DNA of 64,000 nucleotides from Lepraria neglecta (taxonomy: Eukaryota > Ascomycota > Lecanoromycetes > Lecanorales > Stereocaulaceae): assembly GCA_033220425.1 (NCBI GenBank), contig CM065649.1, forward strand, positions 930,001 through 994,000, in the 5' to 3' direction. The translations under genes were made by a program, and so were the position numbers. Shown piece by piece: positions 54,761 through 64,000 of this stretch (the stretch's first letter is position 1; the number at the start of each line of letters is the position of its first letter). Below the pieces are notes generated by a model. It was not told the origin of the DNA. It saw only the letters and a program-made list of their open reading frames with translations, and made no database searches.

Positions 54761-55409
54761 TAAGGAGATAGGATAGAAGACATAGTGCTTTAAGTTCTGA
54801 ACTATATGTGTATTAAATAGTTCTGATGGGGGTAATAGAGAGCCTAATGTTGATTGCTATTCTATCGCTGTTATCTTGGAGTTTGTCTTGCAGCCACCCC
54901 ACTAGATTACGTGGAATAGGTACATCTGCACTAGGCAGCTGGTTCTTGCTCCGCATAGGGTATATAAGCGGTGCTAGTAGGGAGACCCTGGGAGAGTACC
55001 CCTAGAGCTCGTCCGCCATGCCCTAAGCCGATAGGTTCCGGGGACAAACCTGTCGCCTAAGCGATCAACTCTAGGGCAATTCTAGGGAGGCTACAGGCGT
55101 CAGCCCTACGAATGGGGGGTTTGGCCCATTAGGGTGAACCCACCGTTCTAGCTCGGCGCTAAGAACAAAGGAGGATGGTGCACGCCTGGTGGTCAATGCA
55201 TGACCGCACTTGACCTGCTCGCCGGCTCGATCTGCTCCATAACAGCTACTTCTGCCCTGTCATCGTGACCTTCTCCTGTGCGAGCGCCATACTTATTGCG
55301 ATCTTTTTGCTCTACTGTGGATGATGCTCCTTGCACTGTCTGTTTCCCAGTGGCGTGAAGCTTTCTCCAACTTCCTACCGAGCACAAGCATCGGCGCTGT
55401 CAGCCCAAC
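54761..55409. other. Intergenic region, no gene seen
   Basis: The spacer between the HET-ankyrin gene and the RING gene. It contains a GC-rich stretch (54960-55140) with inverted CCTAGAG/CTCTAGGG pieces, and the 24-bp sequence GCTAAGAACAAAGGAGGATG, which also occurs near 49001. No RNA gene was recognised. Confidence 0.45.
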
Positions 55410-58072
55410 ATGTCTCCTCACCATGTAATTCTAATACTGCTCTGCGTCGTTGGCCTACCTACGATCCTAACGTTCTTCTCCCTCCTACACTCACACCCGA
55501 GAGGCCAGGCTGTTACGGAGTCAACGTCAGAGGCCCCCAAGAGTGGCATACGGGCTCTATTCTCCTTCCATACACCCTCCACCCTATTTCCGCCTTCAGC
55601 CATAATCAGTCTCACTGATGACAACAGTACATTCTTCCTGGCTCGGCCTGCTGACTTTGGACCTCCTCTATCCGCGAACGGTCTCAGTGGGCAGCTATGG
55701 ATTGGCAGTGGCTTTGGGGATGATAATCTAGGCAGAGGAGGGGCGGGCGCGGGTGCTGAAGGCGAGCTTGGATGCAGTGATGTACCTGGCTGGGAAGACG
55801 GAAACCAGCAACATCGCAGGGATATCACTGCGGATCAAAATACTGCCAGTCAAGGTGGAAATGAAGCAAATAGCGTGGATGCCAATGCTGGTGGGGCGCT
55901 TGCGGAACAAGCACCGGAGGACGACGAAGAGCCTTCCGAAGATGACGGCACCGACGACCACCTGCACCATCCCCTACCTACCTCGCCAGTATCCAAACCT
56001 GCAGAGCCTGGACTATCTGCCCAACACCCGCCAGCGGAGAACGGCCAAACATCTACACATGCGGACATCCAGTCATTACAGGAAAGCGCTGAGATATCTG
56101 GAAAGATCGTGCTACTGAGCCGGGGGGGCTGTGGCTTTCTTGAGAAAGTCAAATGGACGCAACGGCGAGGTGGGACGGCGCTCATTGTGGGAGATCATAC
56201 TCGTGGGAGCGCACTTGTCACAATGTACGCTCGAGGCGATACATCTAACGTCACGATACCATCGTTATTTACTTCGCATACGACCGCTCATCTGCTCTCA
56301 TCGCTTATCCCTCCAGAAGAGGAGGCGGATGGGGCAGAAAATACTCAAAAGGAGGGCTTGAAGAACAAAGCGAGTGACGACAAGCCTACCTTTACCTCAG
56401 CATCGGCTCCCAAATCAACCTCCCTCCCGTCGAAGTCCTCCAAAGGCAGATACGTGAAGTCGACAGCGACGTACAGTGGGGCAAAGCAAAAACAAAAGCC
56501 AAGCTGGCTCAGATCCATAGCATCTGCATTTGGGCTCGGTCACGAAAACCATGCTGCCGGGAGGATCGAGGATAGTAGACGGCCACCAAGCAGTGGCCGA
56601 AACGATTGGTTCAGCGAGAAGTGGACTGACGAGTCTCCAAAAGAAAGGGAAGCCAGCTCCAAGGGACGAGAAAAGACCAAAGACAAGGGCAAGGATAAGA
56701 GCAAAGGCGATCCTACAAATAAAGACACTTGGAAATCTGGATCACATCCCAGCTCTAGTGACGATTTTGTCATCGGTGTTCAAGATTGGCGTGACCCAGA
56801 CCTTGTTGCAGCGAAACCCTCTCAAGCCAAGACCAAGAGCATTACAACGACTCAATCGACCGTCCAGACTCCGCAAGCATCAAAGGGAGCAGGCAAGGGA
56901 AGTGAGTCGGCAGAACAGAAGCCTGGGAATGCTCTAAGTGGCGGGAGCATCACACCCGGAAGCGGAGAGTATCACAAACCAGGAAATGCTCAGAAGCCAG
57001 CAGCTAAGGGAAACAATAAGAAAGTTGTTACAGATTCGAAGAATAGTGTGGCAGTACAGGGCGTCAAGCTGGGCCAACATGCCACTGAGGCTGGGGCCGA
57101 CGAGCACGAGGGACTCTGGGTGACGCTCACACCTACGACTATGTCCACGAGTCCTTTCTTCGACACCTTACTCGTCCTTGTGGTAAGCCCACTCGTAACT
57201 TTGACTGTTGTCTACGCTCTGTTGTTACTTCGCTCGAGAATCCGTCGGCGACGATGGCGCGCGCCTAAGTCTGTGGTTGACCGCCTCCCAATTCGAACTT
57301 ATCATACAATGTCTTGCGCTTCAACTACGTCATCTACTAGGCTTGCCTCTCCCCACAGCTCCTCACCAACCTCTCCGCTCTTGCACTCGAGCTCTCGATC
57401 GGTTACCGCTCGCTCAAGACCGCGCTCAGCAACAGCGTCTGGAATTGGAGATGCTATCTCGGCCTCGCTGGAGCGAGCTACTGCAAAGGCGTCACTGGCA
57501 CAGCAGGAGAAAGGCGCCGGTCCGTTGAAGGAAAAAAAGTACAACGGAAAGCAGGTCGAATGTGTGGTGTGTCTAGAGGAGTATCTGGATGGCCAGAGCA
57601 GAGTCATGAGCCTGCCTTGTGGGCATGAGTTCCACGCTGAATGCATGTAAGTAAATCTTGATCATTAAGTGTTCTAAGATGAAAGACTAATTTGATTTAC
57701 AGAACGCCTTGGCTTACAACTCGCCGCCGAACATGTCCGATATGTAAAGGCGACGTTGTCCGCTCCATGGCACATCCATCGTCAGCCACTGCTCCCTCCA
57801 CCAACCATCGACCATACCATGATGAGCCGGACGATGGCGACATCCAAGCCCAAGCTGCAGAGACCGCCAATGATTCTCCGTCAGCGGCAATACAGATTCC
57901 ACGTGATAGCGATCTGGAACGCGGCGACGACATGGCTGCTACTCTCGTCAATGATCAGCCTGAAGCAGCTACGCCGAGAAATGGTTGGAGAGGATTGGCA
58001 GCGTCTTTGAGCCTCTCTGCCTTCACTGGGGAGGCAGCATGGAGGCAAGCGCAAGCGGACCGAAACAGGTGA
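55410..58072 (+). CDS. PA-TM-RING E3 ubiquitin ligase, two exons
   Basis: Exon 1 is 55410-57646 and exon 2 is 57703-58072, with a 56-nt intron (GTAAGT...TTTACAG) that splits the RING domain. The product is about 868 aa. A signal-like N-terminus (VILILLCVVGLPTILTFFSL) is followed by a lumenal protease-associated (PA) domain around residues 225-300 (GKIVLLSRGGCGFLEKVKW, GTALIVGDHTRG, NVTIPSLFTSH). Next come a long disordered region rich in Ser, Lys and Gly, one membrane helix near residues 585-607 (LVLVVSPLVTLTVVYALLLL) and a basic RSRIRRRRWR stop-transfer. The RING-H2 reads VECVVCLEEY...[30 protein letters not shown]. It is an endosomal or vacuolar type ligase that marks membrane cargo; the cargo is unknown. 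Intact in all its parts. Confidence 0.9.
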
Positions 58073-58430
58073 ACACGTATCTTATCAGGCGGCATTTCCA
58101 TCATTCCATGCTAGGAGCCAGGTGTTTGGAGGGTTTTGTTTAGCATTGGGTTGGCCGGTCAAGAATAGTGGAAGCATTGCAAGGAGTTTTGTACCTAAAG
58201 TCATGCCATGACACATACTTATACCTCAAATATTACATCCTCTACTTAGACTTCTCCAGTCTGCCTCCACACTTTACAATAATGTGATCAGAATTGGGCA
58301 AGCCAAGCACGATGACCGCATTCCTCTGTAGGGCTGACAATCTTCCTTGTTTGGACCGGACTTTAACGAAGTATTTCAAACACCTTTCAACCCCCAAAAG
58401 GCCAGCGCAGAAACGCCTCAGTCTTCCAAA

Positions 58431-59459
58431 ATGGCAGACAAGGTCAAGGAAGTGGCCATTGAGGAGGTAGAGAACATCAAGGTCCAAACCATCAAAGCTG
58501 CGCGATCTGCGGCGTATCTTTATCCCATTAGGGTAAGTACCTCCAACGCTTGCAACGCATTCTCTGGATCAACTGTACTGACATGTTGATTCTCAGGGCA
58601 TTGCATACTTCATCTCCCACCGCTCCCTATGGTGTGCCTCTGTAAAGCCTTCGAACTATCAGAGGAAAGTTGCTAACCTTGAATTACAGGAAGCCTCTCA
58701 CATCTAAGCTCGCTCCAACGTTCACCCTAGGAATAGGCATCACGACATTCATGTTCCTCTTCACCTACCTTCCCCAAATGGCCGTCATGGCGTTCACATC
58801 CGGCCCTCTCGCCGCCATTTCTGCTGCCCTGCTCGTCCTGTCCGAATCCTCAACCCTCTTCACAATCCTCTCTAAGACCTTCCTCATTGAAGACGCGCTG
58901 GTCGATACTTTCGACGGTGTCCTAGTCTCGACGAACACTACAGATCTTGTCTCAGAGGGAAGGCAAATCAAGGGCGGAAGCGACATCATGGGCAAGCTTG
59001 GGAAATTGACGAAGAAACCGCTTCAAAAGTTCACGCCTAAAGCGCTGATTCGGTATCTGATGTACTTGCCGTTGAACTTCATACCCGTTGTGGGGACTAT
59101 GATATTTGTGGTGCTGCAAGGGAAGAGGGCGGGACCTGCAGCGCATGCGAGGTATTTCCAGTTGAAGCAGTGGAATAGCAATCAGAGGCAGAAGCATATT
59201 GAGGAGTATAAGGCTGCTTATACCAGGTATGGATATCTCGCGGCTTGGTGTGTTATTATGGGTAACGAGAAATGCTGACGTGCTCTATAGCTTCGGCGTG
59301 GCTGCTGTTCTTCTCGAGCTGGTACCAATGGCGAGTATACTATTTGCTTTTACGAACACCGTTGGTGCGGCGCTGTGGGCGGCGGATATGGAGAAGGGGA
59401 ATGTGACTGCTCATGGGACTGCAGAAAAGCTGAAGGAGCAGGCTAGGAAGGCTGAGTGA
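58431..59459 (+). CDS. EI24-domain membrane protein, Rrt8/LDS-like, four exons
   Basis: Exons 58431-58532, 58597-58631, 58690-59226 and 59291-59459. Introns are 64 nt (GTAAGT), 58 nt (GTGTGC, with branch GCTAAC) and 64 nt (GTATGG). All phases agree, and the product is 280 aa. Exon 2 is only 35 nt (GIAYFISHRSLW). The EI24/CysZ-like region has four hydrophobic stretches: TLGIGITTFMFLFTYLPQMA, LAAISAALLVLSESSTLFTI, LMYLPLNFIPVVGTMIFVVL and SFGVAAVLLELVPMASILFA. FLIEDALVDTFDGVLV between helices 2 and 3 is typical of the fungal Rrt8/Lds1/Lds2 group. In yeast these are outer-spore-wall and lipid-droplet proteins. The role here is by family only. Confidence 0.85.
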
Positions 59460-60199
59460 ATGTGCATTTGACGCTCTGAAATATGTCCTTTGTTTGTCTT
59501 ACAGCACAGAATATGGGGCTCATCCTACGCTGGAAAGCCAGACCACGTTCATATTGTATTTCATCACGTATGCTATAATAAGAAAAGAGCCTACTAAACT
59601 GACAGGCGCTCAGCATGACATAACATATAATGTCGACCGATTGCAGTTCGGCTCTGATGAAGTAGAGTTGCTTCCTTTCCGCCTAATCTGCTACCTCAAA
59701 CCAATAATCATCAAATCCACACACTAATCTCTGCTGAGCATGAATCTTGCCAATCTCATCTGCCCGGAAAGTAGCAGCGTATGAACGTTTTCGTGTCAGG
59801 GCACCACGAGAAAGCAGTAGACATAAATTTCGCCTTCACCACCACGCGATGATTTGACAACCATAACTTCGACTTCCTTTTTTGTTGATTTTGAACTCTC
59901 CCCTCGACAACAACATCAGGCAACCGCAACCACAGTCGTTTAAATTACATTCCTACTGCGGTCACGCCCCTCAGTCGCTCCTTTAGCCTTTACTTCGATA
60001 CTCTCGTTCACCTCTTGTTTGTAGCAGCTCCAAATTCTCGTGGTCTAGAACCCGTACGTCTCTCCGCACTTTGAGGCCACGCGTCTGTGAGGCCGGTCGA
60101 CCTCTCCAGCACCAAGCTCTGCTGATGCCGAAGAACAAACAATTGAAACACCCCGGAACGAACGTGACCAATTAGGCGCATGTGCCTGAATGAAACCTG
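59460..60199. other. Intergenic region, no gene seen
   Basis: Noncoding sequence between the EI24-type gene and the paralogous pair. Pyrimidine-rich stretches near 59870-59900 could belong to a promoter of the gene at about 60.2 kb. Confidence 0.4.
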
Positions 60200-60873
60200 C
60201 GAGTGAGCGTCCCGAGCATAAATGGACTATGACCAAGGCAGGATTCGATTTAGCCAGCAAATGGCAACGGGAGCTGGTAGTGAGAGCACCTAGTACGTAC
60301 GCAAAGTCAGCCGACAATGTTCAAATGAAACGATACTCAGGCCTCCCAGCACATACAAGCCTTTGACCATCACAGCCACTTCTCCGCAGCCAATCATAGA
60401 AATCATGGAGAACATCCTTCAGGACTTTGTAGACGAAGCAGCAAACCAACCACGACGGCCATTACCATTGTGGGCTAAAGTAGAGGCTATGGCGTGGTTT
60501 CCCAACCCCAACCTCGATCATTGGCATGCAGATCGCGAGGTCAAGCACAAAGAGCAGTGTGTCATGTTAAAGGGGGTGTGCCCTGTTGACGACTGTCCAA
60601 CTACTCATCCAGAAGAAGCTTTTCAGAGATGGGTCTACGCTTCGTAACGTTGGCCTTGTCATTGCTCTTTTCCTGCAATCAACCCACTTGGGATGCAAAG
60701 ATGCATTGTGTCAGCGCAACGAAAATGGGTGGGCAGCAAAAGTCGTTTCCTTGGCGATGACAGAAAATTTGACAATTCTGGCGTGGACGGCATTGAATCA
60801 ACATTGCAAGCCATCGCCCAAAGAGAAACCCGAATGGAAGATGAACGAGAAGCTAGAAGAATCAAGGAGATGA
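60200..60873 (+). CDS. Unrecognised gene, copy A of a paralogous pair
   Basis: Coding-like text begins near 60215 (KWTMTKAGFDLASKWQREL). It continues after a likely intron as PIIEIMENILQDFVDEAANQ, PRRPLPLWAKVEAMAWFPNP and NLDHWHADREVKHKEQCVML, up to 60574. A good 52-nt intron (GTGTGC...CTTTTCAG, 60575-60626) leads in phase to GDGSTLRNVGLVIALFLQST and CKDALCQRNENG. The upstream exon junction near 60300 is not resolved, and an alternative frame near 60690-60950 also looks coding (VDGIESTLQAIAQRETRMED). Copy B at 61.2-62.5 kb repeats these blocks in order. I recognise no domain. It may be intact with three or more exons, or partly decayed. Confidence 0.45.
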
Positions 60874-61184
60874 GATTGGTGGGCGTGCTTATGACTCGAT
60901 GTTGCGGCCGGATCCTGAGATCTATGATATCAAGAGGCGCTCGGATACTATGAAGTCGCCTTTCCATATGATGGAGATCGGGATCGAGAAGTGGTCAACG
61001 TGGTCAACATCATGATATCAATAGTATCAGTAGGGAGCAATCTCTGCGACCAAGCCCTTCAGCTAGGCAACATTTGTATTTGTAGCAGTAGAATGCCAAG
61101 CCAGTCACGTGGTAGCGTGTACGAAGCCCGCCTCTAGATAGCGATTCGTCCGCTAAAACTGAATCCAACTCAATGGGTTATCTA

Positions 61185-62470
61185 CTTGGTAGCAGATCCA
61201 ATGCGGCGAACACGCCCCCTCTACTCGAATATCGGATGATAAAAGTCTCAAAAGGGACGAGGTTCTCCCAAATGGCGGTAGTTCAAAGAAATATCGAATA
61301 GCTCCGACTCCCACAAAGTATCCTAAGAGGAGGATCGATGGGCCACTGAAACCGGTGGATGCCAATATCAGAAGAGGTTAGCTACCTACGAAGAAGGTAC
61401 GATCCAATCCAGTCTCGAAGGCTCCACAGAAGTCGCCTGTCCTGTTCCCAAGCCTTCGAGTTTGGAACGTCGAAGGAGCTGGGCAAACGGACTTTAATGG
61501 ACAACATAAAGAGCAAGAGGAGACCGGTGGTCAAGAGACGGCAGCCAAAGTAGTTGCGGAGGCGAAGGTACCGAGCACATTTTTGGGAGCTGCGAGATTT
61601 GAGAGGCAGCTAATACAACGAAGCGTGATTTCTGCTGCGAACAATCGGCGAGTAGGCCCAACGCATATGAAAGAGCCCTCGAAGCACGCAACGAAAGCGG
61701 CAGAGAAAGCCCGAATCCACGCTGCATACGTTATAGCTGACCCTTCCTGGACAATTTGCTGCAGCCTTCCTCAGGGCAGTATACGAACTCAATTTGCTGG
61801 GGAACTCTCTAGCAATTGTATTTACCATCTTTCTATTTTTGGGCAGCGAGCTTCCTGTTGGCTAGAAGGTGTCGCAGATGTCAAGGCTGCTCAAGATGCT
61901 CGCGATCGGACCGGAATGTGCTCTTGTCAAAACTCAGCAGATGGGCTTCCGGAACAGACGATCGTTGTCACCAGAACTGGATTCGACTTGGCCAAAAGAT
62001 GGAGAGAGCAGCTGCCCCTTGAAGACGGTCGGGAAAGCACATATGGCTGGCTAAGATTGTTTGACGACGTCCTTCGGGATTTTATGGAGGAATCGTACGT
62101 AGAGCAATATCGAAAGCGGCCCTTGCCACTGTGGTCGAAGATCGAAGCCATGGCGTGGATATTCCAAGCTGCCCCCTAATTAGGGCTCTTGTGGCGATTG
62201 GCCAACCAAACAGCGGCAGCATCGATGTATCATGATGATCGGCTCAGCCATTTTGACGACTATGGAGGCAATAATTATGTATAAGCTTTTCAAAGCGAAC
62301 TCGACAATTCGTAACCTAGGCTTGGTACTAGCCTTGCTTATAAGATCTATAGGTTCCACCTCGCAAATCGGAGGGTCTGGACCGTCCCACACCGGTCCTT
62401 TCAACGACGGGTTGTGCCTCTATAACGAGAACGGACGATTTTACGATTTCACGGTTTTACGATTTCGGCC
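61185..62470 (+). pseudogene. Unrecognised gene, copy B of a paralogous pair, broken
   Basis: One plus-strand frame runs from about 61185 to 62179 with a single in-frame TAG at 61379-61381. It reads basic, disordered text (YRIAPTPTKYPKRRIDGPLK; PVSKAPQKSPVLFPSLRVWN; EQEETGGQETAAKVVAEAKV). Then come TRTGFDLAKRWREQL, LFDDVLRDFMEESYV and RPLPLWSKIEAMAWIF, the same blocks as copy A (GFDLASKWQREL; IMENILQDFVDEA; RPLPLWAKVEAMAWF). After a stop at 62177 the last block recurs in another frame at 62290-62430 (NSTIRNLGLVLALLIRS; DGLCLYNENG). At least two stops lie in otherwise open text. It lies in the same orientation as copy A. Confidence 0.6.
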
Positions 62471-62881
62471 CATTGTCGGTAAGTCCCTAATAGACTGCCG
62501 TAATCATCACGGCAAATATCGCGATTCTGTGGGCGCGTCAGTGACCTGATCACGACATCGGTTTAGAATCTCGCGTCACCTAGTGACGGGTTAATTGCCC
62601 GGTCATCTCCCACCTCCCACCTACCGAGACCAATGCAGTGTCTCAGATCCCTATCGCAGAGGCCGAAAGCATTGACTAAAGCATGTTGTCAATACCAATA
62701 AAATGGGTAAAATTGCCGGTCAAGGCTGGATGTGTGCGCTAAAGTCTATGTATCACCCCCACACGTAAGGATTTACTACTGCTATGTTTATATAAGCTCT
62801 ATCCCGTCTTTCCTTGTCCAACATCATCCCTTGAAGTGCTCTTTCTGCGCCCGAGACATTTTCCCGCTGTTTTTAAGAGCA

Positions 62882-64000
62882 ATGGCTAGCCTCGAGAAGG
62901 AATCGTCTCCTCCTTTTCCTGGAAAAGATTTTTCTCGAGACAAGATATCCGTTGCTTCTCCTCAACTCGAATCTAATGACGACCTAGGTGCCAAGTTTGG
63001 GGTCGATGAGAAAGCTCTGCTCCGAAAGCTTGATCTCAAATTGTTACCTGCTTTGACCTTGTTGTATCTTTTGTCTTTCCTGGATCGCAGCAATGGTATG
63101 AACTCGCGCTCTCCGGAAACAGCGCGCGGCCGTTTCAATGTTGCTGACGGGATTGGTAGTTGCAAATGCGCGAGTCGAAGGTTTGACGACCGACTTGCAT
63201 ATGAGTAGGCCAAGGACATCTTGATAGATTTGGAGGCAGTTCATTTGACAACGCGCAATAGCTGGAAATCAATACCTCACCGGCCTGACTCTTTACTTCA
63301 TTGGCTATGTCTTGTTTGAAGTAAGACGTCACCCAATGACCTACCAATCGTGTTGCTAACACTCATAGATACCGTGCAATATCGTACTGAAATTGACGTC
63401 TCCCAAGTTATGGCTTCCTACCCTTACGCTCGCCTGGGGAGTGGTTGCGACCTTGCTCGGCATCACACACAACATGGCAGGCTTCTTTGTCGCACGATTT
63501 GTTTTGGGCATGACAGAAAGCGGACTCTTCCCGGGGGTCGTTTTTTATCTGTCGTTGTGGTACAAGAGAGAGGAGCGGCAGTACAGAATATCTCTATTCT
63601 TTAGTGCTGCATCTCTGGCTGGGGCGTTCGGAGGCGTACTTGCATGGGTAAGTGGCTTTCGTCAAGTCCTTTGGAACTTGCTGATTGGGTGTCTTAGGGC
63701 ATTGCTCACATGAATGGCGTCGGTGGTCTTCACGGCTGGCGGTGGATATTCATCCTCGAAGGGATCTTGACCGTCTTAGTCTCGTTGTCTGCCTACTTCT
63801 TCATCACCAACTATCCTTCAACTGCCAAATTCTTGACAGAAAAGGAAAGGGCCTGCATCCAGGCTCGGCTAGAATCCAACAGCGACGCTACAAGGGATGA
63901 GGCTTTCACGTGGACAAATGTCTCTTTCGCTATCAGAGATCCTAAAGTCTGGCTTTACGGGCTAGGTTTTCACACCATGAGCCTCCCACTTTATACCCTT
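62882..64000 (+). CDS. MFS transporter, ACS (allantoate permease-like) family, 3' end outside the window
   Basis: Five exons are in view: 62882-63095, 63160-63204, 63262-63320, 63369-63647 and 63698 to beyond 64000. Short introns (64, 57, 48 and 50 nt; donors GTATGA, GTAGGC, GTAAGA, GTAAGT) join them in phase. The product shows the first seven helices of an anion:cation symporter: KLLPALTLLYLLSFLDRSNV, NARVEGLTTDLHMTGNQYLT, YFIGYVLFEIPCNIVLKLTS, LTLAWGVVATLLGITHNMAG, ARFVLGMTESGLFPGVVFYL, SLWYKREERQYRISLFF, and GWRWIFILEGILTVLVSL. Relatives take up allantoate, nicotinate, pantothenate or similar organic anions with protons at the plasma membrane. The substrate cannot be read from the sequence. 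The start is the ATG before MASLEKESSPP, and the cytosolic N-terminus is about 50 residues. Confidence 0.9.

Noticed and set aside
60045-60317. Minus-strand 90-aa frame
   Set aside because: The plus strand of the same stretch carries the blocks conserved in the second copy at 61.9 kb, so the minus frame is a shadow.

Overview
The window looks like chromosomal DNA of a filamentous ascomycete (Pezizomycotina). Evidence: genes with 46-115 nt introns of the GTRNGT...YAG type, HET-domain genes, a PigL_N/STAND-type N-terminal domain, a Ty3/gypsy chromovirus, pogo/Fot1 and Tc1/mariner relics, and scattered C-to-T decay that resembles repeat-induced point mutation. I cannot name the species.

Layout. 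0-1.6 kb: a two-exon F-box gene. 1.7-10 kb: a Tc1/mariner element split by a later Ty3/gypsy insertion. 10.1-15.1 kb: a second, short-LTR element with no recognisable pol, carrying a BIR-like domain, zinc-finger motifs and a repeated helical motif. 15.4-17.4 kb: a GGGAGCA minisatellite-type repeat and a deleted pogo/Fot1 element. 17.5-24.4 kb: a broken HET gene, a PigL_N/TPR-like gene and an intact HET gene. 24.8-30.4 kb: further copies of the minisatellite family around a four-exon NlpC/P60/LRAT-like gene and a small membrane-protein gene. 30.9-48.6 kb: more conserved-looking genes (multi-pass membrane protein, TLC-domain protein, CECR5/YKR070W-like HAD protein, a long disordered protein with a decayed copy of its own 3' end beside it, a Gly-rich repeat protein, an aquaporin, a TPR protein). 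49.9-54.8 kb: a caspase-like protein and a decayed HET-ankyrin gene. 55.4-59.5 kb: a PA-TM-RING ubiquitin ligase and an EI24/Rrt8-like membrane protein. 60.2-62.5 kb: two diverged copies of an unrecognised gene family, at least one broken. 62.9-64 kb: the first part of an MFS transporter that runs off the window.

The genes form no single pathway. Two themes recur. One is a concentration of self/non-self type proteins (HET x3, STAND-like N-terminus, caspase-like protease), much of it decaying. The other is heavy transposon traffic that in two places ends within about 100 bp of a host start codon (F-box gene, CECR5-like gene). The most unusual item is the BIR-like domain inside a recently inserted short-LTR element.
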